This document shows, in pieces, positions 1-7,521 of a stretch of 64,000 nt of DNA. Source of the stretch: Streptomyces goshikiensis (lineage in GTDB: Bacteria > Actinomycetota > Actinomycetes > Streptomycetales > Streptomycetaceae); the NCBI RefSeq assembly GCF_014650555.1, contig NZ_BMVE01000007.1, positions 1 to 64,000 of the forward strand, written 5' to 3'. Numbering within the stretch: position 1 is the first letter of the stretch; every line of letters starts with the position of its first letter. The notes under the pieces were generated by a model. It saw only the letters and a list, made by a program, of their open reading frames with translations. It did no database searches and had not been told where the DNA came from. A program made the position numbers and the translations under genes.

Positions 1-114
1 GATGCCGTCGATGATCACGCGATGACTCTTCCACCGCCCGCCCCGCCCTGTGTTCTTCGGTAAGTGCGGCTCCAGCCGAGCCCACTCCAGGTCTGTCAGA
101 TCGCCCCGCCCCAT
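1..114 (-). mobile_element. IS5-type transposase, N-terminus only (cut by window edge)
   Basis: Reading the minus strand from an ATG at 114 gives 38 residues with the pattern DLTDLEWARLEPHLP, then GRGGRW and RVIIDGI. This is the usual N-terminus of IS5-family (IS427-like) transposases and their DUF4096 domain. The rest lies outside the window, so an intact element cannot be told from a remnant. The inverted repeat should lie between 115 and 167, but I could not identify it without the other end. The neighbouring reductase gene ends at 168, so the element was inserted just behind it. Confidence 0.7.
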
Positions 115-167
115 GTGGGACAGAACGATCCGGGAACGCGCCCGTCACCTGACCCACCGGACACGGC

Positions 168-614
168 CTAGGCGTCCTTGGGCTCGATCACCACGATCGG
201 GATCACCCGGTCGGTCTTGGCCTGGTACTCGTCGTACGAGGGCCAGTGCTTCACCATCAGCGGCCAGTACGCGGTGCGCTCCTCGGGCGTGGCCGTACGG
301 GCCGTCCCCTGCATGATCTTCGGGCCGACCTGGATGCGGACCTCGGGGTGGGCCGTGAGGTTCTTGTACCAGAGCGGGTGATCGGGGGCGCCGCCGTACG
401 AGGCGACGATGAAGTAGCGGCCGTCGTCCTCGCCGTAGATGAGCGGGGTCCGCACGGGGTTGCCGGAGACCCGTCCCACGGTGGTGAGCAGCAGCGTCTG
501 GGTGCCGTTCCAGTGCTGGCCCTCGGCGCCGTTCGAGCTGACGTACTGCTTGACGTGGTCCAGGGCCCAGCCCGTCTTCGGGTCGTTCGGGTGGTCCCAG
601 TCGATGTCTGTCAT
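168..614 (-). CDS. nitroreductase/deazaflavin-dependent oxidoreductase (Ddn family)
   Basis: 148 aa, the usual length of the small split-barrel F420-binding proteins related to mycobacterial Ddn. Family hallmarks are visible: a TLLLTTVGRVSG stretch (residues about 40-51), TPLIY, the FIVASYGGAPDHPLWYKNL segment (about 69-87) and a C-terminal WPSYDEYQAKT motif. Members bind deazaflavin F420 and reduce quinones, nitro compounds or enones with F420H2; the substrate here cannot be read from sequence. ATG at 614 follows a weak purine-rich stretch. No partner gene is co-directional nearby; a strong hairpin (743-779) separates it from the gene upstream. Family assignment is firm, function general. 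Confidence 0.88.
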   Translation of the reverse strand: MTDIDWDHPNDPKTGWALDHVKQYVSSNGAEGQHWNGTQTLLLTTVGRVSGNPVRTPLIYGEDDGRYFIVASYGGAPDHPLWYKNLTAHPEVRIQVGPKIMQGTARTATPEERTAYWPLMVKHWPSYDEYQAKTDRVIPIVVIEPKDA

Positions 615-742
615 ATCGCTGTGCCTGCCTTCGGTGTTGAACTGTCAACGAACCTCAACAACGAGTCCCAACACGGGCGGGCACGGTTGTATGCCGCGTC
701 CGGGGGAGCGCACGCGGGCGGGCGGGCGACGGGCGGGCAGCA

Positions 743-779
743 CAGAGGTCCCCGGCGATCACGTCGCCGGGGACCTCTG
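743..779. terminator. perfect 16-bp stem hairpin
   Basis: Two perfectly complementary 16-base arms (743-758 and 764-779, beginning CAGAGGTCCCC) enclose a 5-base loop. It lies 44 bases beyond the stop of the DUF5997 gene on the minus strand and has no clear U-tract, as is common for Streptomyces terminators. It would insulate the reductase gene from upstream transcription. Confidence 0.75.
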
Positions 780-822
780 GGTCGTCACACGGGGTGACGG
801 GGTGTGACGGGGGTCGGGCAGA

Positions 823-1233
823 TCAGGCGTTCGGCTGCTGCTTCTGCGCGCGCTCCGCCTTCTCGGCCTGCTTCTCCTTGATGCGGACGGCCTCCTTGCG
901 GACCTCGGCCTGGGTGGCGCGCTCCTTCTGCAGCCACTCGGGGTTCTCGGTCTTCAGGGCGTCGATGTCGTCCGTGGTCAACGGGTCGGTGATCCCGCCG
1001 CGGGCGAGGCCGGCGATGGAGACGCCGAGCTTGGCCGCGACCACGGGCCGGGGGTGGGGGCCGTTTCGTCGCAGATCCTGCAGCCACTGGGGCGGATCAG
1101 CCTGCAGCGCACTCAACTCGGTGCGCGAAACGACACCCTCCTGGAACTCTGCGGGTGTGGCTTCGAGGTACACACCCAGCTTCTTCGCCGCGGTCGCGGG
1201 CTTCATCGTCTGGGCGGTCTGGTGCGACGTCAT
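823..1233 (-). CDS. DUF5997 family protein
   Basis: 136 aa, soluble, no signal peptide. The N-terminal half (KKLGVYLEATPAEFQEG) and the central part (GVSIAGLARGGITDPLTTDDIDAL) match the actinobacterial DUF5997 proteins; the last 40 residues form a highly charged helix rich in Lys, Glu, Gln and Ala (EKQAEKAERAQKQQ) that may form a coiled coil. Function is unknown. It diverges from the LysR-effector-like gene with only 58 bases between starts, an arrangement I recall as common in Streptomyces, so both probably share a bidirectional promoter and a function. The ATG at 1233 is the only sensible start. Confidence 0.85.
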   Translation of the reverse strand: MTSHQTAQTMKPATAAKKLGVYLEATPAEFQEGVVSRTELSALQADPPQWLQDLRRNGPHPRPVVAAKLGVSIAGLARGGITDPLTTDDIDALKTENPEWLQKERATQAEVRKEAVRIKEKQAEKAERAQKQQPNA

Positions 1234-1291
1234 GGTGTCAAGAGTAGCGAGCGTGTGCGATACCTCCGACCACGACCGGTAATCTGGGCGG

Positions 1292-2113
1292 GTGACAGGC
1301 TCGGAAGTACCTCCTTCGTTCCGGCTCGCCTACGTTCCCGGGGTGACGCCCAGCAAGTGGGTGCGGATCTGGAACGAGCGACTGCCCGACGTCCCGCTGA
1401 CCCTCGTCCCGGTGGAGCCCGTCGGGGCTCCCGACGTCCTGCGGGCCCGCGGCGCGGACGCCGGGTTCGTACGGCTGCCGATCGACCGGACGGCGCTCAG
1501 CGCGATCCCGCTCTACACCGAGGTGACGGTGGTCGTGGTCCCGAAGGACCACCTCGTGGCGGCCGTCGAGGAGATCTCCGTCGAGGACCTGGCCGACGAG
1601 ATCGTGCTGCACCCGATGGACGACACCCTGGACTGGGAGCGGCTGCCGGGCAAGCCCGCGATCGAGCGCCCCGCGACGACGGCCGACGCGATCGAGCTGG
1701 TCGCGGCCGGGATCGGCGTGCTCGTCGTCCCGCAGTCCCTGGCGCGCCTGCACCACCGCAAGGACCTCACCTACCGGACCGTCTCGGACGCGCCGCAGTC
1801 GCGCGTCGCGCTGTCCTGGCTGGAGGACGAGACCACCGACCTGGTGGAGGAGTTCATCGGGATCGTCCGGGGGCGGACCGTCAACAGCTCCCGGGGGCGC
1901 GGCAAGCCGCCGGCCGAGACGCCGGCCGTGCAGCCGAAGGCCAAGCGGCCCGACACGGGCGGCGGGGCGCGGCGCAAGCCCGCGCCGGGCAAGAACCCCC
2001 GCGGCGGCTCCGGGGGCTCCGGCGGTGCCAAGGGCGCGAAGGGCGCGAAGGGCGCGAAGGGCGGCGGCAAGGGCGCAGGCGCCCGCCGCGGCAAGCCCCG
2101 CGGCCGCGGCTAG
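1292..2113 (+). CDS. LysR substrate-binding-domain protein without HTH, basic Gly/Lys tail
   Basis: 273 aa from GTG 1292. Residues about 8-195 resemble the effector-binding (periplasmic-binding-like) domain of LysR regulators: FRLAYVPGVTPSKWVRIW at the start, a central VTVVVVPKDH, and IGVLVVPQSLARL near the end. The winged HTH that should precede it is absent; there is no room for one upstream because DUF5997 diverges 58 bases away. The last 75 residues are low-complexity and very basic, with three AKG repeats and an RRGKPRGRG end, resembling histone-like or nucleic-acid-binding tails. It may sense a ligand and bind DNA or RNA through the tail, or regulate through a partner; that is inference. 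Confidence 0.8.
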   Translation: MTGSEVPPSFRLAYVPGVTPSKWVRIWNERLPDVPLTLVPVEPVGAPDVLRARGADAGFVRLPIDRTALSAIPLYTEVTVVVVPKDHLVAAVEEISVEDLADEIVLHPMDDTLDWERLPGKPAIERPATTADAIELVAAGIGVLVVPQSLARLHHRKDLTYRTVSDAPQSRVALSWLEDETTDLVEEFIGIVRGRTVNSSRGRGKPPAETPAVQPKAKRPDTGGGARRKPAPGKNPRGGSGGSGGAKGAKGAKGAKGGGKGAGARRGKPRGRG

Positions 2114-2138
2114 GGCCTGATCCGAAAGACAGGCCCTA
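2111..2138. terminator. convergent-gene hairpin overlapping the LysR-like stop codon
   Basis: Nine-base arms TAGGGCCTG (2111-2119) and CAGGCCCTA (2130-2138) are perfect complements, separated by 10 bases. The first arm contains the TAG stop of the upstream gene. It lies between two convergent genes and can serve both. Confidence 0.7.
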
Positions 2139-2225
2139 GGCCGTCCCGGACCTCCTCGGACCCGGCGTCCGGACCCCGCGTCCGGGCGCCTCGTCCCGGT
2201 GCCTCCCCCTCGGCCGTCTCCCGGG

Positions 2226-4151
2226 CTAGTCGGCCGACCTGGTCCAGCCGATGGCCTCGATGAGGGCCGCGTCGCGCGGGCGGTCCTCGGCGAAGAGCAG
2301 GCGTGCCGGTTCCGCCACCCGTACGACGTCCACGTAGACCCCCCGCCCGACGTAGCGGCCGGTCGCGGCGTGCCGGAAGCGCAGCCGGACCTCGCGCCCC
2401 GCCCAGGCGGTGAGCGGGGCTTCGAGGCGGTGCCAGATGCGGCCCGACCAGCCGCTCGCGGAGCCGGCCGGCCACTGCTCGGGGGTTCCGCCGGTGGACC
2501 GCAGCGTGCTGAACGGCAGCGGCTCCCAGTTCTCGCCGTCGGCGGAGGCCTCCAGGTGGAAGGCGCCCTCGCCGGGGACGGTGTCCCACCACACGGCGCA
2601 GCGCAGCCGTGCCGTGCCCGTGGCCGGGGTGAGCGGCGGCAGGGTGAGGGTCCCCGAGCCGCCCGGGGTGATCCCGGAGAACCAGGCCGGGCCGCCGTGC
2701 CGGGTACGGACCGGGACGGCGCGGGCGAAGCGGTTGCCGACCGCCACCCGGGGGGCGCTGCCGGCGCGCCAGGTCCGTACGGGGTGGACGGAATTGCCCA
2801 GCAGGATCAGGAAGGTGTCGGTGGAGGGGTCCAGGACGATCGAGGTCCCGGTGAACCCGGTGTGGCCGGCGGAGTGCGGGGTGGCCATCGCGCCCATGTA
2901 CCAGTGCTGGTAGAGCTCGAAGCCGAGGCCGTGGTCGTCGCCCGGGAACGCGGTGTTGTAGTCGGTGAAGAGCAGTTCCACGGAGGCGGGGCGCAGGATG
3001 CGCCGGCCGGCGTAGACGCCGCCGTCGAGCAGGGTGCGCGCGAGGACGGCCAGGTCCCAGGCGGTGCCGAAGACGCCCGCGTGGCCGGCGACGCCGCCGA
3101 GGGCGTACGCGTTCTCGTCGTGGACCTCGCCCCAGACCAGCCCGCGGTCCAGGCCGGACCAGGGCGGCCGCTGCACCTCGGTGGCGGCGGTGATCCGGCG
3201 CCAGGAGAGCGGTGGGTTGTAACGAGTGCGGTGCATCCCGAGCGGAGCGGTGATCTCGTCGTGGAGCAGGACATCCAAAGTGCGGCCGGTGATCCGTTCC
3301 AGGAGCAGCTGGAGCGAGATCAGGTTCAGGTCCGAGTACCGGTACACCGTCCCGGGAGTGTCCTGCGGCCGCACCGACCACAGCAGTCTCAGCTGACCCT
3401 CCCGGGTCGGCTGCTGGTAGAAGGGCGCCCAGGAGCGCAGCCCCGAGGTGTGCGTCAGCAGCTGGCGGACCGTGACCGCCTCCTTGCCGCCGCCGGTGAA
3501 CTCCGGCAGGTACCGGAACACCGGAGCCTCCAGCTCCAGCCGGCCCCGCTCCATCTGCTGCACCGCCAGGATCGAGGTGAACAGCTTGGTCAGCGAGGCC
3601 AGGTCGAACACCGTGTCCTCGGCCATCGCGATGCGCTCCGACTCCGGGAACTCCCGGACCCGGTCGGTCCGCCCGTCGTACTCCGCGTAGCGGACCGCGT
3701 GCCCCATGGCCCGGTGGAGCGCGATGGTACGGCCCCGCCCGGCGAGCACCACGGCCCCGGCGTAGTAAGGATGTTCGGGGGAGGGGCCGAGGAACCGCCG
3801 CGCCTCCTCCGCCGCTCCTTCCAGGTGGGCGTCGAGCAGCCCCGCCTGGCGGGCGGAGCCGTAGCGCAGCCGCAGGCCCTGGAGGGCGCGCCGCTCGGCG
3901 GGACCCCCGGCGGCCCCGGCCGAGCCGGGTAGCGCGGCGTGCAGGACGAGCACCCCGCCGAGCGCGAGCAGCCGCGCCCCGAGCCGGCGCCGGCTCAACC
4001 CGCCCGCACGCGAACCGGCAGCGCCCGCGCCCGTACCCGCACCGGCGGATGCCGCGTCGTCCGTACCCGTACCGGCGGACGCGGCGCCGCCCGCGCCCGT
4101 GGCGGCGGATGCCGCACCACCGTTCCCGACTGCCCCCGTGACCCCGTCCAT
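2226..4151 (-). CDS. serine hydrolase, class C beta-lactamase/esterase fold, exported
   Basis: 641 aa from ATG 4151, chosen because AGGAG lies six bases upstream; a longer frame to 4217 has no ribosome site. The catalytic set of the beta-lactamase/transpeptidase-like family is present: S186-x-x-K189 (SLTK), Y272-S-D, and an H-T-G-F-T-G near residue 425. Residues 1-50 are an unusual Ala/Gly/Ser/Thr-rich repeat, followed by a twin-arginine-like SRRRLGARLLALGG export signal. After the hydrolase domain, about 150 C-terminal residues look like a beta-sandwich domain. Likely an extracytoplasmic esterase or peptidase acting on an acylated substrate. It diverges from the flavin oxidoreductase operon and shares its palindrome (4236-4252). 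Confidence 0.88.
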   Translation of the reverse strand: MDGVTGAVGNGGAASAATGAGGAASAGTGTDDAASAGAGTGAGAAGSRAGGLSRRRLGARLLALGGVLVLHAALPGSAGAAGGPAERRALQGLRLRYGSARQAGLLDAHLEGAAEEARRFLGPSPEHPYYAGAVVLAGRGRTIALHRAMGHAVRYAEYDGRTDRVREFPESERIAMAEDTVFDLASLTKLFTSILAVQQMERGRLELEAPVFRYLPEFTGGGKEAVTVRQLLTHTSGLRSWAPFYQQPTREGQLRLLWSVRPQDTPGTVYRYSDLNLISLQLLLERITGRTLDVLLHDEITAPLGMHRTRYNPPLSWRRITAATEVQRPPWSGLDRGLVWGEVHDENAYALGGVAGHAGVFGTAWDLAVLARTLLDGGVYAGRRILRPASVELLFTDYNTAFPGDDHGLGFELYQHWYMGAMATPHSAGHTGFTGTSIVLDPSTDTFLILLGNSVHPVRTWRAGSAPRVAVGNRFARAVPVRTRHGGPAWFSGITPGGSGTLTLPPLTPATGTARLRCAVWWDTVPGEGAFHLEASADGENWEPLPFSTLRSTGGTPEQWPAGSASGWSGRIWHRLEAPLTAWAGREVRLRFRHAATGRYVGRGVYVDVVRVAEPARLLFAEDRPRDAALIEAIGWTRSAD

Positions 4152-4235
4152 ACCGGTCTCCTGTCCGCTGTCGCGCCCTCTCGAAGTATCTGCCCGCCCG
4201 CTCCGCACCCTCCGCACCGACCGGCCGTCAAAGAA

Positions 4236-4252
4236 TCTGACACAGCATCAGA
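4236..4252. promoter_or_regulatory. TCTGA-N7-TCAGA operator, copy 1
   Basis: The 17-base palindrome TCTGACACAGCATCAGA is followed by AAAA. Its centre lies 52 bases before the ATG of the flavin oxidoreductase and 85-101 bases upstream of the divergent serine hydrolase. Near-identical copies occur at 17963-17979 and 34235-34251. The form suits a TetR-type dimer. The regulator is not identified. Confidence 0.65.
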
Positions 4253-4295
4253 AAATCTCTTCCCTCGGCCGCCGCGCTACGGCATCCTGCGCCCC

Positions 4296-5402
4296 ATGGA
4301 GACGGAGCTGAGCAAGAAACTGGGAGTCGAGCACGCCATCTTCGGCTTCACGCCCTTCCCGGCGGTCGCCGCCGCCATCACCCGCGCGGGCGGCTTCGGA
4401 GTGCTCGGCGCGGTCCGCTACACCGCCCCCGACGACCTCAAGCGCGACCTCGACTGGATGCAGGGGCACACCGACGGCAAGCCGTACGGCCTCGACGTGG
4501 TGATGCCTGCCAAGAAGGCCGTCGACGGCGTCAGCGAGGCCGACATCGAGGCGATGATCCCGGCCGGGCACCGCGAGTTCGTCCGCGACACCCTCGCCAA
4601 GCACCACGTACCCGAACTGGCCGAGGGCGAGGCCTCCGGCTGGCGGATCACCGGCTGGATGGAGCAGGTCGCCCGCAGCCAGCTCGACGTCGCCTTCGAC
4701 TACCCCATCAAACTCCTGGCGAACGCCCTCGGTTCCCCGCCCGCCGACGTCATCGCGCGCGCCCACGACCACGGCGTCCTCGTCGCCGCCCTCGCCGGCA
4801 GCGCCAAGCACGCCCGCCGCCACGCCGAGGCCGGCATCGACATCGTCGTCGCCCAGGGCTACGAGGCCGGCGGCCACACCGGGGACATCGCCACCATGGT
4901 CCTGGTCCCCGAGATCGCCGAGGCCGTCGCCCCGCTCCCCGTCCTCGCCGCGGGCGGCATCGGCAGCGGCGAACAGATCGCCGCCGGGCTCGCCCTCGGC
5001 GCCCAGGGCGCCTGGCTCGGCTCCCTCTGGCTCACCACCACCGAAGCCGACCTGCACTCCCGCGCCCTCACCGAGAAGCTCCTCGCCGCCGGATCCGGCG
5101 ACACCGTCCGCTCCCGCGCCCTCACCGGCAAGCCCGCCCGCCAGCTGCGCACCGAGTGGACCGACGCCTGGGACGACCCGGACGGCCCCGGCGCACTGCC
5201 CATGCCGCTCCAGGGGCTACTCGTCGCCGAGGCCGTCTCCCGGATCCAGAAGTACGAGGTCCAGCCGCTGCTCGGCACCCCCGTCGGCCAGATCGTCGGC
5301 CGGATGAACTCCGAACGCAGCGTCCAGGCCGTCTTCGACGACCTCACCGGCGGCTTCGAGCGCGCCATCGACCGCGTCAACCGCATCGCCGGCCGGGCCT
5401 GA
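4296..5402 (+). CDS. NAD(P)H-dependent flavin oxidoreductase (nitronate monooxygenase/2-NPD fold)
   Basis: 368 aa from ATG 4296. This is an FMN-binding TIM barrel of the nitronate monooxygenase/enoyl reductase II superfamily: an N-terminal AAAITRAGGFGVLGA, a central VAQGYEAGGHTGD (the phosphate/flavin segment) and VLAAGGIGSGEQIAAGLALGAQGAWLGSLWL near residue 225. Mycobacterial relatives occur in steroid catabolism (IpdC is one), but the N-terminus here does not look like IpdC, so the substrate is open. The stop lies 9 bases before the GTG of the acyl-CoA ligase, so the two form an operon and probably act on a shared CoA thioester. Palindrome copy 1 sits about 50 bases upstream. Confidence 0.88.
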   Translation: METELSKKLGVEHAIFGFTPFPAVAAAITRAGGFGVLGAVRYTAPDDLKRDLDWMQGHTDGKPYGLDVVMPAKKAVDGVSEADIEAMIPAGHREFVRDTLAKHHVPELAEGEASGWRITGWMEQVARSQLDVAFDYPIKLLANALGSPPADVIARAHDHGVLVAALAGSAKHARRHAEAGIDIVVAQGYEAGGHTGDIATMVLVPEIAEAVAPLPVLAAGGIGSGEQIAAGLALGAQGAWLGSLWLTTTEADLHSRALTEKLLAAGSGDTVRSRALTGKPARQLRTEWTDAWDDPDGPGALPMPLQGLLVAEAVSRIQKYEVQPLLGTPVGQIVGRMNSERSVQAVFDDLTGGFERAIDRVNRIAGRA

Positions 5403-5411
5403 GGAGTGAGT

Positions 5412-6992
5412 GTGAGCGAGAACGCGAGCGTGCGGTCCGACAACGAGCGGACCCCCAACGGCTTCTGGGCGCAGGCCACCGCCGACCCCGGCCGCACCGT
5501 ACTGATCGCGCCCGACGGCGAGGAGTGGAGCGCCGGCCGGCTGCACGCCGACGTCAACCGCCTCGTGCACGGGCTGCGCGCCGCCGGGATGGGGCGGGGC
5601 GACGCCTTCGCCGTCGTCCTCCCCAACGGCGTCGAGTTCCTCATCGCCTACCTCGCCGCCTCCCAGGCCGGTTTCTACCTGGTCCCGGTCAACCACCACC
5701 TCGTCGGGCCCGAGATCGCCTGGATCGTCTCCGACTCCGGCGCCAAGGTCCTCATCGCCCACGAGCGCTTCGCGGCCGCCGCCGGCGCCGCGGCCGACGA
5801 GGCCGGGCTCCCCGAGAGCCACCGCTACGCCGTCGGGGCGGTCGCGGGTTTCCGTCCGTACGGCGAACTCCTCGACGGTCAGCCCGCCACCGTCCCCGCG
5901 GACCGGACCCTCGGCTGGGTCATGAACTACACCTCCGGCACCACCGGCCGCCCGCGCGGCATCCGCCGCCCGCTGCCCGGCAAGCTCCCGGAGGAGACCT
6001 ACCTCGGCGGGTTCCTCGGCATCTTCGGCATCCGCCCCTTCGACGGCAACGTCCACCTCGTCTGCTCGCCGCTCTACCACACCGCCGTGCTCCAGTTCGC
6101 GGGCGCTTCCCTGCACATCGGGCATCCGCTGGTCCTGATGGACAAGTGGACCCCGGCGGAGATGCTGCGCCTGATCGACACCCACGCGTGCACGCACACC
6201 CACATGGTCCCGACCCAGTTCCACCGCCTCCTCGCGCTCCCGCAGGAGACCCGCCAGGCCTACGACGTCTCCTCGATGCGGCACGCCATCCACGGCGCCG
6301 CGCCCTGCCCCGACCACGTCAAGCGGGCGATGATCGAGTGGTGGGGCAGCTGCGTGGAGGAGTACTACGCGGCCAGTGAGGGCGGCGGCGCCTTCGCCAC
6401 CGCCGAGGACTGGCTGAAGAAGCCCGGAACCGTCGGGAAGGCCTGGCCGATCAGCGAACTCGCCGTCTTCGACGACGACGGCAACCGGCTGCCGCCCGGT
6501 GAACTCGGCACCGTCTACATCAAGATGAACACCGGCGGCTTCAGCTACCACAAGGACGAGGGCAAGACGCGCAAGAACCGGATCGGCGACTTCTTCACGG
6601 TCGGGGACCTCGGCCTCATGGACGAGGAGGGCTACCTCTTCCTCCGGGACCGCAAGATCGACATGATCATCTCGGGCGGGGTCAACATCTACCCCGCCGA
6701 GATCGAGTCCGCCCTGCTCACCCACCCGGCCGTCGCCGACGCCGCCGCCTTCGGCATCCCCCACGCCGACTGGGGCGAGGAGGTCAAGGCGGTGATCGAA
6801 CCGGCCGAGGGCTTCGCCGCGAGCGCCGCGCTGGCCGCCGAGATCCTGCACCACTGCGAGCGGCAGCTGGCCGGGTACAAGCGGCCCCGGACGGTCGACT
6901 TCATCGAGACGATGCCGCGCGACCCGAACGGCAAGCTGTACAAGCGGAGGCTGCGAGACCCGTACTGGGAGGGGCACGAGCGCGCCATGTGA
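5412..6992 (+). CDS. AMP-forming acyl-CoA synthetase
   Basis: 526 aa. GTG 5412 is preferred over GTG 5406 because GAGGAG (5401-5406) gives it a five-base spacing. ANL-superfamily motifs: the P-loop YTSGTTGRPRG (about residue 175), an adenine-binding YYAASEGGG, VGDLG and the hinge RDRKIDMIISGGVNIYPAEIE, then the C-terminal catalytic Lys in RDPNGKLYKRR. It activates a carboxylic acid to an acyl adenylate and then an acyl-CoA in the cytosol. Together with the upstream flavin oxidoreductase it forms a two-gene operon under palindrome copy 1. The chain is unspecified; the regulon context hints at a bulky, steroid- or terpenoid-derived acid. Confidence 0.9.
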   Translation: MSENASVRSDNERTPNGFWAQATADPGRTVLIAPDGEEWSAGRLHADVNRLVHGLRAAGMGRGDAFAVVLPNGVEFLIAYLAASQAGFYLVPVNHHLVGPEIAWIVSDSGAKVLIAHERFAAAAGAAADEAGLPESHRYAVGAVAGFRPYGELLDGQPATVPADRTLGWVMNYTSGTTGRPRGIRRPLPGKLPEETYLGGFLGIFGIRPFDGNVHLVCSPLYHTAVLQFAGASLHIGHPLVLMDKWTPAEMLRLIDTHACTHTHMVPTQFHRLLALPQETRQAYDVSSMRHAIHGAAPCPDHVKRAMIEWWGSCVEEYYAASEGGGAFATAEDWLKKPGTVGKAWPISELAVFDDDGNRLPPGELGTVYIKMNTGGFSYHKDEGKTRKNRIGDFFTVGDLGLMDEEGYLFLRDRKIDMIISGGVNIYPAEIESALLTHPAVADAAAFGIPHADWGEEVKAVIEPAEGFAASAALAAEILHHCERQLAGYKRPRTVDFIETMPRDPNGKLYKRRLRDPYWEGHERAM

Positions 6993-7017
6993 CGTACAGG
7001 ATGACTAGTCTGACGGT

Positions 7018-7368
7018 ATGTCTTCCGCTCTCGTTCTCGGCATAGACCCGCTCGCGGTCCCCGGCATCGACGCCGTGCCCTTCCGCGCCTCCCTCGACAA
7101 GGAGCTTGCCCGCTTCGGCGAGCACGGCATCGACGCGGCCATGACGCTGCTCGTCTTCGACGGGTCGGAGGAGTCCGTGATCGTCGCCGCGCTCGTCGAG
7201 CGGCCCTGGGACGTCGTCGTGGTCGGCGGCGGGCTCCGCAAGACGCCGGAACTGCTCCCGCTCTTCGAGACCATCGTGAACCTGGTGCGCCTGCACGCGC
7301 CGGACGCGGCCATCGCCTTCAACGTGGGCCTCGACGACATGGTCGAGTCGGCGCAGCGCCGGCTCTGA
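7018..7368 (+). CDS. conserved hypothetical protein, 116 aa
   Basis: A soluble 116-residue protein from ATG 7018, 25 bases after the acyl-CoA synthetase stop. I do not recognise a named family with certainty. The chain alternates predicted strands and helices; the central RPWDVVVVGGGLRKTPELLPLFETIV looks like a strand followed by a Gly-rich turn and helix, as in a small Rossmann-like or flavodoxin-like fold. There is no Cys, signal peptide or membrane segment. A possible -10-like CTAGTCT precedes the start, so it may have its own promoter rather than read-through from the operon. Coding is supported by codon bias and length. Confidence 0.75.
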   Translation: MSSALVLGIDPLAVPGIDAVPFRASLDKELARFGEHGIDAAMTLLVFDGSEESVIVAALVERPWDVVVVGGGLRKTPELLPLFETIVNLVRLHAPDAAIAFNVGLDDMVESAQRRL

Positions 7369-7521
7369 CAGCGGTCGCCGCCACGGGCGCGGGCGTGGTC
7401 ACGGTCGCCGTCACCGTCGCCGTCCTCGCCACGCCCGGTGAGGCGTGAGAAGTCCCACGTCAGGGCCCCGGAAACGCGCCGTACGCCGCACCGGGAGGAC
7501 AGTTCTGGCAACTTGGGTGAT

